DNA of 64,000 nt from Actinia tenebrosa (GCF_009602425.1 NW_022261848.1:1-64000); one strand, 5' to 3'. Positions 10,630 through 23,295 are shown, numbered from the stretch's first letter. Made by a program: numbers and translations. Notes: generated by a model not told the origin, from the sequence alone.

Positions 10630-10985
10630 TATTCATATCAAGATTTTGGTCCACACACCACACCACCTCTATTTAGTGTCATTCTCGGATGTTATCTTGG
10701 TCTGTGCACCACACCACCTCTATTCAGTGTCAGTCTTTGATGTTATCTTGGTCTACACACTACACCACCTCTATTCAGTGTCAGTCTTGGATGTTATCTT
10801 GGTCTNGATGTTATCTTGGTCTACACACTACACCACCTCTATTCAGTGTCAGTCTTGGATGTTATCTTGGTCTGCTCACCACACCACCTCTATTCAGTGT
10901 CAGTCTTGGATATTATCTTGGTCTGCTCACCACACCACTCTATTCAGTGTCAGTCTTGAATGTCAATTCTTTCTTCATGACTTGA
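10630..10985. repeat. ~60-bp minisatellite at the 3' end of JHY
   Basis: Five to six units of CACCACCTCTATTCAGTGTC then AGTCTTGGATGTTATCTTGG. A lone N at 10806 falls on a unit boundary. The last unit overlaps the final codons and stop of the JHY-like gene (stop at 10940-10942), so this gene's extreme C-terminus derives from repeat sequence. Confidence 0.9.
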
Positions 10986-13210
10986 ACATTGTTCTTTTCT
11001 TTCTCATGTCTCATCTTCAGTATCTCTAGCAGAGTAACTTCTTTCTCTTCTTCATTATCATCTTCTTGACTTCTCCCTTTTTGTACCACAGTTTTGGGTT
11101 TGGGAACGGTTTTTGCATAATTCATTGCCTGGTAATATATGAAATCACCAATACTTGCTAGAATTTATTCTGCTAATAAAGACCTTAATTAGGCTCAGGT
11201 AAAATGTCAAACTTCACATGAGCCAAACCTAATTGAAACAATGGATAACAAGACGGTCTTCTTTGATGTCATTAGGTTCGGCTCACGTGAAGTTCGACAT
11301 TTGACCTGAGCCTTTGCATCTGGTTTTACATTAAATTACTTGATAAACTTGAGATACATACAGCTTGTCGCTTAGCCTCTGCTTGTAGCTGTCGTGTCGG
11401 AGCAGGAAGTGGGGCTGCTTTCTTCTCCCACTGCTTTCTCCTAGCAGCATGTTCTAGACGGATTATTTCTGCATATTGTCGTTGCTTCATTGACTTGGCA
11501 ATCTTGGAAAAAAGTGGAAAATCAATTAACAATTTATTATTTAAAACATTAACCTTTCAACATATCGTTTTATTCCTAAGTCAAGTGAAAATGGCTTTCT
11601 AGTTGTTTACACATTATATCAGGGTAGGGTCAAACATTCTTGTACATCCCAGGTTTCTAACTGGTTAGACTACCCAAAGTTAAAATGCATTGTTTTCATT
11701 CTACATTTTGATTGGCTCTTGCTGTCTAACTGATCTAATTGGCCCCGGTTTCAGTAGTAGCACAGTAACCTGTCATGCCTTTCATCTTGATGAGCAGTTG
11801 ACAATAAGACCATAGGTAAACCTGCATTGAATGTAAATCCTGTAATCAACTTACCTTTCCCTTGTAATCCTTTGATTCTGTATCTGGCCCTAAGCTACCC
11901 AGCATATCGACTTGCTCATTTTTTATCTGCCGATATTCTTTCAATGTGTATGGCTTAAAATCAACAGGTTTTTGAATGTTCGAGTGATTCCTAGTACCAT
12001 CAGATAGCTTACTTGCTCTGTCATTTTCACTGGACAAGAGCTGAGTATTAGACAACTGAGGTTCAGAAACAAACTTTCTTTCCAAGCCCGAGTCTCTTTG
12101 GTACATCTGTACAGGATTAATGAACTGGGAATTTGTCAATGACTGGGATAAAAGATAGTCATGTTCAGGAAAAAATTCCACTTGGTCAATAAGGGGTCTC
12201 CGTTGATACACTACTCCTGGAGGTGCAGACTGAGATGCATAACCTTGAATTTGTGTAGACGGAAATATAACATTTGATTGAGGATTGGATATGGCACTCG
12301 AGGTTTGATATGACTGGTGTCCATAGTTACTGTACCTTAAACCAAAATCTCTGTAGGGTACATGATATGGTTGATTCATATAGCTTTCATAGTTGGGAAC
12401 TATAGTTTGGTTCATATTTGCATAAGGTGACAATATACTATAGTCCGACACATCATAATACCCACTTTTATCAAAGTTCGTGTATGTAGTACTATTTGAT
12501 CGTTTAGATGAGAACGAAGAAGAAGATTCATTGAATTGGTCATATCGTTCCAAGTCTTCTGTCATGTTTTCTTCATTTTCTTTCTCCTTTGAAATCCTTA
12601 CTTTACCTTTACTTTGGTTCGTATTACCTTGTTTTAATTTTAACTTTTGCGAATAAAGAGCAGCATAACTGCTTTTCCCTGGTTTTCGGATAAATTCTGC
12701 TTTATTTTTGTCGATAAAGTAATGCTTAACTTTAGGCTTTTGTTTGCTCTGTGGTTTGTTGTTGACAGTTGAAGCTTTCTGTTTAACGTCTTTAGACGAC
12801 AGTTTGGAAGAATCGGCACTCTTTGTTAAGTTTTCAGCTTTTACAGAAGGGCCATTCTCACTTAAATCATCAGATCTATCTTCTTGCAATATTGATCTTT
12901 CATTGCTTTGCAATCCATCATTGACTCCATCGTCCTTCAACTCAAGAGAGTCTGCCAACATCTGACTTAGTTCATCTTCGTTATTCCTAATAACGTCCCC
13001 ATTGTCATCCATCACGACAGAGAATTCATTGTTTTTCTGGTTTGTATTTAATGTGTTTTCTTTCGTATTATCATTGCTGAATTTTTCGTTATTTCGTACA
13101 TTATCTGTTGAGTTTTCTTGGTCCAATATGGCGGCCAGTACGCTGGGATCAGAGGCCAGTGTTTTAATGATTCCTTGGTCTCGATTTTCCTCCTTCTCGT
13201 TCTCCTCCAT
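10940..13210 (-). CDS. jhy: JHY-like ciliary protein (C11orf63 family)
   Basis: Three exons, 11855-13210, 11362-11502 and 10940-11128, all joined in phase 0, encode 561 residues. Exon 1 is a long, low-complexity, acidic and Ser/Asn-rich region ending in FKPYTLKEYRQIK and LGSLGPDTESKDYKGK. Exon 2 carries KSMKQRQYAEIIR. Exon 3 carries NYAKTVPKPK and VTLLEILKMRHEKEKNN. From memory these C-terminal motifs and their order match vertebrate JHY (PYSLQDYK, LGGLGPDY, EYAKTIPKPK, ISLLEMLQNRHEREK). In mouse JHY is needed for normal ependymal cilia and its loss gives hydrocephalus. The N-terminal half is poorly conserved, so only the last ~150 residues support the call. The start is the first ATG of exon 1, followed by an acidic stretch. 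The last residues and stop fall in a minisatellite. Confidence 0.75.
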
Positions 13211-13925
13211 GCATCAATTAATTGACAAAGCCTAGAGAAGTTCAACACGCTGGGAAAATCTTTGATATTCAGAATAATTTAAACGATGCACAAATTATTC
13301 ATTTCATGACAACGAACATTACAAACAACAACAGCCATTGCTAAGGCTACTAATTTAAAAAATGGAGGGGAGGGGTGGGTCGTAACCAAACACACAGGGA
13401 ACCCAGTTCAATACCAAATACCATATAATTTCTTTCATAGAAAATGATCTAACTCTAAACTTGTGAAATAAAAATCCAATAATAAATTGAATCCGAAATG
13501 GGCTAGCTTTGTTCCTCTGAACATACTATTCAAGTGAAGACATAATATATGTCTTTTGTAAACTTTAGAATCCAGATTTTGTTTTTGCTTTTTTTAAAAA
13601 TTCTTGAAAATCCAGATTCATTTCTTGGAAATGCTACAGTTACGCATTACAAATATATTACTAGAACGATGGGAAACATTCTGTACAACAATATTAGTTT
13701 ATTTCTTTTGCACTAAATGTTAAGCCCCTGGATTAGATATAGCCAAGTACAAATGCAGCATCCTAATATTGTACCTCGTACTTTGACATGTACTCTGAAT
13801 TTAAAAACTGATATCACTCATGGCTGATTTCTTTGTCAATAAATGACATTTTTGGTAATACAAAAAGCATAGTCATTCCAAGACGGATGTATGCATTTTA
13901 AAGCTAAAACGAAAAGTAATGTCTT
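13211..13925. other. Intergenic between JHY (5' side) and TOMM40 (3' side)
   Basis: No exon seen. The left part should hold the JHY promoter, without an obvious TATA box. TTTATT near 13698 reads AATAAA on the minus strand and is a candidate polyadenylation signal for TOMM40. Confidence 0.5.
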
Positions 13926-16604
13926 TTATCCAATGGTTAAGCCAATCCCAAAACGAGACTGATGCTTAACATGGTTGACCATTCCACTCAAAACGAATGT
14001 AAATGGTAAAGGTAACAGTCTCTTTTCAAAAACAGCCGCAACTGTCCAATTAGTATCAACCATTCCACGAAATACTACATTGGCTTTGGGAAGATCCAGT
14101 TGATATCCTAGACTAACGCAGCTATCTTTAGCACGTAAATTATATTCGTATTCCACTCCAACTTGTACATTTTCATTTCCTTTATGCCAGTAACTCAAGT
14201 GCCAACCAGCTTGACCAACTGTGGTTGTCGCAGCCCATTTATCAGCAGTATAGCGACCAGCAAGAGACATTACAGCTACTTCTTGTCCTGAACCATAGTG
14301 ATAGAGCAGTTCGCCACCCAGGTCTAGTTTGGGGGTCATGCGCTGGAGGTAATGGGCCACTACAATACCAGACTCATTTAGAATATCTAGGTTACCCACA
14401 GTTAAGTTTGCTGTGAAATCATTGCCACGATATTCTCCATCAGCCTGTACTAGCACCCAAGTAGACTTTTGTGTCTGTAAAGTTATTAAAAAAAAAGTTA
14501 TATTAGAATGAAAACCAAAAAGGAGAGAAAACACAAAAACAAGAAATGGAAAAACAATATTTAATATATTTATATGAATTTCAAATATGAATGGATCTTT
14601 CAACCAAACGTCATTAATTATTTGCCAGGGCTTAAAATAATTACAATGGCAGGTCATGATGACCAGCAAAGTTTTAAGATCAGGGTTCGTGCTGAGGTAA
14701 CCACTTAAAATTCAAGGACTATTCAAGGAGTATACAAGGACCCAAAAATGAATTTCCAAGGAGTATGTTCAGCTAACTATGCCAAGGTTTTACACAGTGG
14801 TTGCACATGGCCGACTTTCAGATTTTCTGATCAGTTTTCAAGGAGTTTCACTAAAATCGTAAAATTCAAGAGTTTTTCAAGTGCCCTTGAAAACTTGAAT
14901 TAAATTCAAGGAGTTTTCAAGGAGTTTAAGGAGTAGCATGAACCCAGTAAGATGGTCATACCTCATTTCTGGCTCAACGATACTGGTCAAAATGACATGG
15001 ACAAGTTCCAACTCTGGCTGGAAATTGTCCAATGACCAGCCATTGTATTATAACCACTGCTATCACATCAATGTTAAATACATACCTGTATCACACATTT
15101 TCCTCTAACTCTCTTAGTCAATTGGTGGATTATCTGTGCATTTAGACTTCCTGTAGTGTCTATGTCTCCTAGTAAAACTGGGTAAGCCTGTTGAAATAAT
15201 AAAAATATTAATGATTAGAGAGAAATAATCAATGAGATTTTTTTCCACTTCAATAAAAAAATACAGTCAAAGATTAATTTAATTTTGTAGGGGAACTGAA
15301 AAGGATGATTATTTTACCTGTTTTATAAGGTGAGTATATATTTTCAACCTCAGTTTCAGACGTTGAAAGTTTGACTTACTGTATACATTGGCAAATATGC
15401 TAATAAAGAATAAAAAGTCATACATACCTCAGAAGGTGAAATTTGCTTAGAGCCCACATAGGTTGCAGCAAAGTGGTATGAACCTGGTCCCATACCACTG
15501 AGTTGAAGAGAATGGCTCACTTGAAAATGGTTACTCAGTCCTTTGTTAACCATTAGCTTGTATCCCTCCATTGGTTGAGGAAACACATCTACAATAAAAA
15601 TGTAAGCAAAAAAATCCCTGAAATATCTCTGGGCTACTCAAAGTCAGGGCATTGCTAACTCACAGTTTGAATTAGAATTAAGTTTGTTAATTTTATACAG
15701 AGAAACATAAACCAGAGAACCTGGAAAAACCCCTCATATTAAGTGAGAGACCTAACCTCTAGTCACTTATGACACTTAGTCCAGGAATCAAATCAGTGGT
15801 AGGCTATCCCTATCCCTCCCCTCCCCCAGGAATCAAATCAGTGGTAGGCTATCCCTATCCCTAACCTCCCCCCCCCCCCCCCCCCCCCCCCCGAGAGCTT
15901 GTTTACAGGACCTCCTTTAGTTTCATCGAATCAAGGCTAACTGCACATCTAATTTCAAATACAAAAGCCTCCTTGATATTAAATCTATTAAATATTAAAT
16001 TTAAAAGAAATGCCCACATGGCATCATGAGTACAGCCAGAATAAATAATGACTTATGCAATGGCTGATACCAAATCTACTAGAGTATAATCAACCAACCT
16101 TCCTAAACTAACTATTCCGTTATCTTATTTACCTCTTCATAAAAAGGAAAAGTAATGTTTTAAAGTTTTAAGCTTTGATTTTTATCTTCGCCTAGTTGAT
16201 CACTGAACTTGATTGAGGCAAAAGTAAAGCTTGTAGACTTACTTGAAACCCCCCCAAAAGGCTTGAAAATTTCAGTCTCAAGCGCTTTTGAGCCAAGTCA
16301 GAATTAATAAAAGAGAAGGGGCAAAAAACAGAGGTATTAAATAAATCTTCATCGTAAAGAAAATCAGTATCGTGTAATTCAAACCGTTTACATTTCACCG
16401 GTATTTTTAAGTAAGCTGACATACTTACGTACCTTTACACTTCTTGTGTAATTCTTCGAAGGAACCCGGGTTTTTAGATGCTTCTGCTTTCACAGGAGCT
16501 TGCTTAGGTTCTACTGGTGGAGGGGCAGTCAATGGAGGTGGAGGGGGAGCAAGAGATCCTCCAGAAGAGGAAGGAGGATTGGATGCCGCAAAAACGTTCC
16601 CCAT
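13926..16604 (-). CDS. tomm40: TOM40, mitochondrial protein-import channel
   Basis: Four exons, 16433-16604, 15428-15588, 15086-15187 and 13926-14474, phases 1-0-0, encode 327 residues. TOM40 is the beta-barrel pore of the outer-membrane TOM complex through which nearly all mitochondrial precursors pass. The N-terminus is a Pro-rich cytosolic stretch ([16 protein letters not shown]). [20 protein letters not shown] and [18 protein letters not shown] are diagnostic. The large last exon supplies most strands ([38 protein letters not shown]) and ends GFGIGLTIG-like (RFGIGLTIG). Length fits the family; human is 361 because of a longer N-terminal region. It is transcribed divergently from ZPR1. Introns hold nested MITE-like elements. 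Confidence 0.96.
14636..15053. mobile_element. Inverted-repeat element carrying a second MITE (14681-14947)
   Basis: The outer ends TTACAATGGCAGGTCAT and ATGACCAGCCATTGTATTA are inverted repeats. Between them a second element begins CAGGGTTCGTGCT and ends AGCATGAACCCAG, with TAAGAT on both sides as a likely target-site duplication. The inner element is built of TTCAAGGAG-type subrepeats. It lies in the last TOMM40 intron. Confidence 0.6.
15632..15675. repeat. Single degenerate unit of the AAGTCAGGGC minisatellite
   Basis: GGGCTACTCAAAGTCAGGGC followed by ATTGCTAACTCACAG matches one unit of the arrays at 1621, 7686 and 60742. It is a solo unit in TOMM40 intron 1. Confidence 0.6.
15780..15893. 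repeat. Short tandem duplication and poly-C tract
   Basis: CCAGGAATCAAATCAGTGGT followed by AGGCTATCCCTATCCCT occurs twice in tandem, then about 27 C residues. The homopolymer length is likely unreliable in assembly. Confidence 0.8.
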
Positions 16605-17189
16605 CGTTTATCAAAGTGCCATGTGCAAGAAGAACGAGATTTAGAAAAGCCTCGATATATCCTCGAATCTGATTGGTTAATTTTACTAACCACGGGCGCC
16701 ATCTTGGACGATGACTAGACGGAAGACTGGACTCTACCTTTTTATACTCATCCCATCACCTTATTTTTGAGAGGGTTTTGCAGCAATGATAAAAAAATAT
16801 TGTCTACACTTCAAGGTTTTACTTCATTTTTAAAATTCTGAACAGTAGCTGTCCAGACTTCAATTTCTCTAGCGTATGGTTAACAAAAAAGGGTAGGATA
16901 AATTGTTAAATTGAATTATACTGCATTATCACTGTCAGGAGATAAAATCAAGAATAATGTGACTAAATTGGCTTTTAAAAATATATACAAGATATATTTT
17001 CAGTAATGATTCTCTGACGAAAATTAAGATTAAGAGTAAATGTGTTTGGGCTTCCTGTGTCAAGGTCAGCGGTGAACTGCGCACGTTTCCCAACACGTTT
17101 TCCAGAAGGCATCAGAGAAAAAAAATTAGTATTTCTTTTAAATTTCTTCCACATTCATCGTTTCCTATCAACGCCTTTGATAAAGGAAT
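16605..17189. promoter_or_regulatory. Divergent TOMM40 / ZPR1 promoter region
   Basis: The two ATGs are 585 bases apart on opposite strands, so both promoters must lie here unless a 5' non-coding exon exists. No TATA box is obvious for either, as usual for housekeeping genes. Confidence 0.6.
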
Positions 17190-20100
17190 ATGGCAGAAAC
17201 AGAAGTAAAGAAGAAAGAATCGGTATTTCAAGAGCTTCAGGCGGACGAGGACGCTGGAGTTATCACTGTGGAAAGTTTGTGTATGAACTGCCATAAAAAC
17301 GTAAGCTTATTTTAGTCGAAAATATTAAAAAATAGCCTTCAATAAATAAGGATTTATAATGTTTATTCTGTTTTTTAATAACATATTTATTCGGCAAGAG
17401 AAAGAAAGAACTCAAGCCAGTTTTACATACAGTATATAAATAGATAAAGAAATAAAAAGATAAATAGATAAATAGANAGAGATGTTATTGCGTCATTTAC
17501 AATTGAAATCTTCAACTCTCGTTAAACTCATTGTTGTGAATAAAAAAGTGGGTATTGAGCACTAGCAATTCAAATTATAGATTAAGGTTAAACGAATATA
17601 ACAAGAAAAGCACTTCTTTGGTTCTTGATATCTCTGCTTCATTGTTAAGGGTACGACTCGCCTCCTCCTGGTCAAGATTCCGTTTTTTAAAGAGATAATA
17701 TTGTCATCATTTCACTGTGAGCATTGTGGAGAAAAGAATAGTGAAATACAGTCTGGTTCATCTATTCAAGACAAGGGATGCAAAATATCATTAAAGATCA
17801 CTACCAAGAAGGTAATATTATATTGTAAACTATGTAGTAATGATGATGATGATGTTGAATATGATGATGGTTATGGTGGTGATGATGATGACGTTGATAA
17901 ATAATAATAAATTATTAATAATAGCCAATAATGATAATTACAAGTCTCTGTGTGGTGCTCCCCCACAAGGGTTTGTCATGTGCACTACTGCTTTGTTCAA
18001 TATTTACAACATACAACACTCAACTCACATTGAGTAGAGTTTGATGGTTCTCCAGCTCTCTTGATTCAAAACCTTTTCTCCAGATTTTCCAGTTTTCCTC
18101 CCTGTGCAAAACCTAACACACCCATGTCAGGGGCTGATGAAATTGGAAGGCTATAAAGGGCATGGAACGCTTCAGCCTTTTGAGAATTACTGGTCAAAAT
18201 TTAAAAAAATCTTATTATAGAAGGTGGCCTTTATGTTTACACTAATTTTACCATTCATTTAAAAATTTTTGATATTTTGTTTTCATTGGCTGTAGGATCT
18301 GGATAGACAGGTAGTTAAGCAAGAAAGTGCCTCCTTTTCTATTCCCAAACTTAGCTTTGAAGTTCCTCCATTTACGCAGAAGGGAGGTATGTACCAGTAT
18401 TATTTTTTTTCTATTATTATTATTTTATTATTATTATTAATATAATATAATGTACCAGTATTATAATTCATTGTACACATGTTCCCAATTAGTTTTGGTG
18501 TTCCCGATTAGTGTTACAACTTGTGGTAATCTACTGTAGCATAGAATCATAAACATTTGACTGGGGACTTGCTTTTGCCCTACTTATACAGTATACACCC
18601 TTAGAAACAGATTTTGACTTCCCACAGTGGAGTTCATAGCAGCTGTTTGATGAATAATGATTGTTCTTGCCTATTTATAATATTGATAGAAATAAGTACC
18701 ATAGAAGGACTGATAACCAGGGCAGTGGCAGGACTTGAGCAGGACCAACCAGTCAGAAGAGTAAGTAAAACTGTCCATCCGTTAACATATTAGGTCCTGA
18801 CCTTTAGATCTATGATGGAAGCAAGGATGGCAATACCAGATTATAATTATGCAAGGACATTTTAAAATGGTTCTCTGTGTGCCTGCCGTTCTTCTCAGTA
18901 TTGCCGTTCTCTCTAGGACGTGAAAAAGAACCAATGGACGTTCTAACTAGCAAGGACAGCGGTAGCAAGGACGACAGCATGCATGTGAAAAATCATTTAG
19001 AAAAAGTGTTTGCCTGCTACAACTGACCATTGTTGAGATTTCTATTTTTTGTTAATGAGTTTGAGAACTAATAATGATATTTGTATTCTTACCCTGATTT
19101 CAGCATATGGATCCTGAATCAGCTAAAAAGATTGATGCATTCTTAGTGGAACTTAAAAAGTGTTTAGAAGTGGAAACACCATATATCGTTATCCTTGATG
19201 ATTGCACTGGGAACAGTTTCATTGAGAATATTTATGCTCCAAAACCTGATCCCAATATGAAAACAGAACTTTATGAAAGAACAACAGAACAAGACAATAG
19301 TCTTGGCTTCTATCAAAACACATCTGGAGAAGAAGAGGCTGAAGAAAAGAAGGAGTCTGAAGAAAAAGGTAGTAATCACCTTTTTTTTCCTAGTTCGGTA
19401 TCCTAAGAATTGGTATTCTAACTGGCTTCTCAAGCAGGCAAATATTTTCTATCTCTCTAACCCCAGTCCAGTATCCTGGGATAAGGGTTTGCAGAACACA
19501 GTGGAAACAATTGCAAAACAAGTTAAAAAGCATCATCTTTCCCCCCCCCCCCCCAGTTTGGTATCCTAAGAACTGGCTTTCTATTTGGCTGCACAATTGG
19601 ATAATATTTTCTTTTTCTGATTGCAATCCAATTATTTGGGATAAGGGATTTCAAAGCAACAAAAAAAAAGGGGGGGGGGGGAATGCAGTTTAATGACTTA
19701 AAAAGTAAATGTGAGGGGGGAGTTTTATTGGGTCACTCCCATTATTTTTCCTCTACAAAACTCTCTTCGGTAATTTGGAACTCGAGAAAGGTCTATTGAT
19801 GCTGTGAGTTAACCTTGATTACTGTACATGGATAATTGAACAGCTGTGTACTTTTTCATGTAAGTGCAATATTATGGAGTGAACAGGAATTACTTTAATG
19901 CTGACTTTAACAAAAATAATATCTTCTTTCTAGAAAAAAATAAAGCATTTGACAAAGATGAGGTAACTATTTAGTTTTCAGTTCTTAAGTTTGACAAATG
20001 GCATTGACAGATTTGATGGTTTGAACTTTTTTACATTTGTTATATACATTTTATAAATAAATGGTTTTTTTTTGTAGGTAATAACTATCCCCACGAATTG

Positions 20101-22854
20101 TACATCTTGTAATGCTCCTTCAGAAACAAGAATGAAACTTGTGTGTATCCTTGACAGCAAATATTTATTTTACTTTAGTCAATCAAAAATATAAACCCAA
20201 TTCATAGGTACGAATACAGGGGTGGTTCCAGACAAAAATAGAAAGGAGGGAGGGCGGGGGGGGCTTGACTGAATGACACTAAAAACATAGGAAAAATTTT
20301 AGAAAAATATTTTTTTTTATTGATCAAATAAAACTATATATGGCTAAAGGGGGAGGGGGGGTGGGCTACAGGTCCCCTTTCTCCTCCCTGGATCTGCCTC
20401 TGGCATACCTTGGATTGTACTATCATTTGCATCTAGGCATAAACACCAGACATCAATACATGTTCTAACTAGCTTCTGAAATGTTTGTCAACCTTTTTTT
20501 ATTTCATAAGATTGCCTTTTACATTCAACTCGACAGTTTCGCTGACAAACATACGAGTTTCAGAGCCAGTTAGAATATAATTTGATGTCTGGTGATTGCA
20601 TGTAAATGCAAACGACTATAAGTCTGTTGTTTGTTTGTCATTATGGGTCCTTAATCCATGATGTTTAGCTATTCCTCATTTCAAAGAAGTGATAATCATG
20701 GCCCTCACTTGTGATACCTGTGGTTTTAAAAGCAATGAAGTCAAGTCTGGAAGTAAGTAGATTTGAGAGAAATGTTACCTTTGATTTAAGGGCAATGTGG
20801 TATTCATGATAATAAGGTCAAAAAATGGTCCAGATAGAGCCCTGACAGACACTATTCATGGTAATGCAATGTTTTACCATTACAGACCACATGTCATTTT
20901 CTAGAAACACATTTCAGTTTTAACAGGAGTGCATGCGAAGACATATTAATGTGGATACAAATCAAACATAGAATCTTACTCTCAAGAGAATGACATGTGA
21001 TCTGAAATGGGAAAACATTACGCCACAACGAATTAGGTCTATTTCAAATGTGATTATAGGAAGTGCCTCAGTCTGCTCATTCTTTTCTGATGTCCTCTTG
21101 GAAATCATTGATACTGGGTGGCTCCCATGGCTATTTCTATACAGAAATACACTGCTTCAGATACTGTACCTTTACTGCAACTTGATGTTTAATATTAGGT
21201 GTTTGATGAGTACAAAATCCAGGGTAACCGTTACTTCAAGAGGTGGTGGGTTCTGGGAATCACTGAGACATTTTCACCACTCAAGGATAAACCATATCTT
21301 TGTGCCACTGTGTAAATTCTCCATATTAATATATTATCCTATTATTACTAATATGTTGTATTAGTGTCATGACAAAACTAAAGAAATTTTCTACTCTACT
21401 AATATTCTTTTTATGTCCTTGGTCATAGGTGGTATTGAGCCTAAGGGGCGTAAATTGACTCTAAAGATAACTGACCCCGAGGATCTTAGCAGGGATATTC
21501 TTAAGGTATCTTGCTAAACAAGACAAACTTTACATCATCTTTGTGTAAAAAATACACCAGCATTTTAAAGCAAATATGTCTTATGGCCGTTACATGCTGA
21601 AATTGTTAGCTGAAACAGCGTTGCAAGACATGTTTCAGAACAAATTACACAGTGTAACACCCCTAGCTTTGTGAAACTTTTGTTGCACAAGAAAGTATTC
21701 TTACCAGAGTCCTTGTAATACTTTTTGTTGTAAACTCATCAATAATGAACCAGGCATATTATAGTGAAAATTATTCAAATTAAAAATTTTGCAAACTTGA
21801 GATGTTTTTATAATAGCAAGCTAGAGGGGATTTGATCTATGGTTCAAAATATTGTCGTGTCGGCTGGTCATGAATTACACGATTACCATCTTATTTATAA
21901 TATGTTTTCTTCTCTGTATGGCCTAGTCTGAGACATGTACACTGAGTATCCCAGAATTAGAGTTTGAAGCTGGAGGGCCTACACTTGGTGGAAAGTTTAC
22001 AACTATAGAGGGCTTGTTATCAAATGTTGGTGATCATCTCAAGTCAATCAATCCTTTTGGTTTTGGTGATGGATTTTCTTTGAGTGGTGGTAAACTAAAA
22101 GGCTTTCTTGATAATCTACAAAAGGTATTCAGAATGTTATTTTCGTGTAGACATTTTGTTTGAGAGGTTGCCATATTAGCTTGTTCCTTTGTTCCTTTTT
22201 CCCTTCTTTGGTTTACAATTTATTTTAAATTATTAATGTCTAAAGATGTGAATTGTGTTTCATCAAGCAAATGTTTCTGGGGGGGGATTCAGAGAGCTTT
22301 CCAGGCAGGATTTGAACCTGTGACCTTCTTTGAATCCCATCCTTTTTTCCCAGGAAATATTTGCTCAATGAAATACAATACACATTTTTAATAACTTTCC
22401 AAGCAACAAACACACCTTAAAACTTATTGATATCTATTTTGTTTTAGATCATTTCAGGTCAGTGGATGGGTGTGCACATTATTCTTGATGATCCAGCAGG
22501 CAACAGTTTTATACAGGTAAATGATGGATAACGGATCAGTACAGTATGAGAAAAGTTCTGTGGGATAAATCCACACTGTTGCTGAAATTTTGCTTAAATG
22601 TTGGCTGACCACCTACCAACATCGTACCATCATTTCATTATCAACAACTTTCTGACACCTTACTGCTGTGTTACTGAACATGTTACTGATACTTAACTAC
22701 AGTGTCATAATTGTTAAATATTTTTTATTATTAGAATCTTTATGCCCCTGATCCTGATCCCGAACTAACGATAGAGGAATATGAACGAACAACGTCACAA
22801 AACGATGAACTGGGAATTTTACACATGAATACTGAGAATTATGCTGAATCCTGA
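17190..22854 (+). CDS. zpr1: ZPR1 zinc-finger protein
   Basis: Twelve exons in phase: 17190-17300, 17650-17811, 18296-18386, 18690-18760, 19104-19368, 19934-19962, 20078-20144, 20669-20752, 21429-21505, 21927-22124, 22448-22516, 22735-22854; 447 residues (human 459). ZPR1 binds eEF1A and moves to the nucleus on growth signals. It has two copies of a zinc finger plus A/B domain, and both are visible: C31/C34...C60/C63 with [12 protein letters not shown], and C251/C254...C280/C283 with NEVKSGSGIEPKG. Each module ends in a matching motif, [19 protein letters not shown] and [20 protein letters not shown] Glu/Lys-rich linker joins them. Intron 7 has U12-type splice signals. ATTAAA near 22869 may be the polyadenylation signal. 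All other introns are GT-AG. Confidence 0.96.
17840..17935. repeat. GAT-rich microsatellite in ZPR1 intron 2
   Basis: An imperfect GATGATGAT tract lies just after the exon 2 donor. A short AGATAAAT tract with a lone N at 17477 lies in intron 1. Confidence 0.8.
19387..19660. repeat. Imperfect ~165-bp tandem duplication in ZPR1 intron 5
   Basis: GGTATCCTAAGAA, GGCTTCTCAAGCAGG, ATATTTTCT and GGGATAAGGG at 19395-19490 recur in the same order at 19559-19650, separated by a poly-C run and followed by A and G runs. Confidence 0.7.
20217..20402. mobile_element. MITE-like element, CAGRGGYRGWTCC ends
   Basis: It begins CAGGGGTGGTTCCAG and ends CTGGATCTGCCTCTG, a 13-15 base inverted repeat. The interior has G-rich blocks around an AT-rich centre. 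No coding capacity. It lies within the U12-type intron of ZPR1. Confidence 0.65.
20449..20596. mobile_element. MITE-like element, CACCAGACATCAA ends
   Basis: CACCAGACATCAATACATGT at the left pairs with TTTGATGTCTGGTG at the right, and further inward blocks also pair (TTCTAACT / AGTTAGAA). About 148 bases, intronic in ZPR1. Confidence 0.6.
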
Positions 22855-22965
22855 AACTGAAATTGGTAATTAAATAGAGAATAATTAATACAAGGCTGAG
22901 ATTCTGACTACTGTACAGGTTTCTTTTGATTGTTTTTTCTTTACCACCATTTTTAATGCTACATG

Positions 22966-23098
22966 TTGATCAAGACAACAGTTGTGACCTGGAGATCGGG
23001 CAATACACTGCTGTCAATCAAACCGTCCCCATGTTTATTACTGTGGTTGATGGTAGTGTATTGCTCAATTTCCTTGTCTTGACTGTTGCCTTGTCAGT
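22966..23098. mobile_element. MITE-like element related to 57548-57690
   Basis: CAAGACAACAGTTGTGACC and GGGCAATACACTGCTGTCAA at the left pair with TAGTGTATTGCTCAATTTCC and TGACTGTTGCCTTG at the right. The element at 57548-57690 starts with GAGACAACAGTTGTGATAGG and also carries GCTCAATACACTGTCATC. Confidence 0.7.
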
Positions 23099-23295
23099 GC
23101 ATAGCAATAAAAACAGAGATAAATTTTTCTTTCTTATATTTATTCTTGATAAATTTTTGCTGCTTTGGTGAACAACAAACTAGTAGAGGAGTAGTGATTT
23201 GATGATAAAAAAAAAGGACAGAAATGATACGAAAAATTTGTAGGCATACATGATGTAAGTCATACTGTAAGTCATATTGTAGCTGTATCTAAATA

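Larger units (their letters stand above)
20145..20668 (+). other. U12-type (minor spliceosome) intron in ZPR1
   Basis: The donor reads GTATCCTT immediately after exon 7, matching the U12 5' splice-site consensus RTATCCTTT. TCCTTAAT lies about 13 bases before the AG at 20667-20668, matching the branch consensus TTCCTTRAY. There is no polypyrimidine tract at the 3' end. The intron is phase 1 and splits the second zinc-finger module. It holds two MITE-like elements. Confidence 0.75.
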
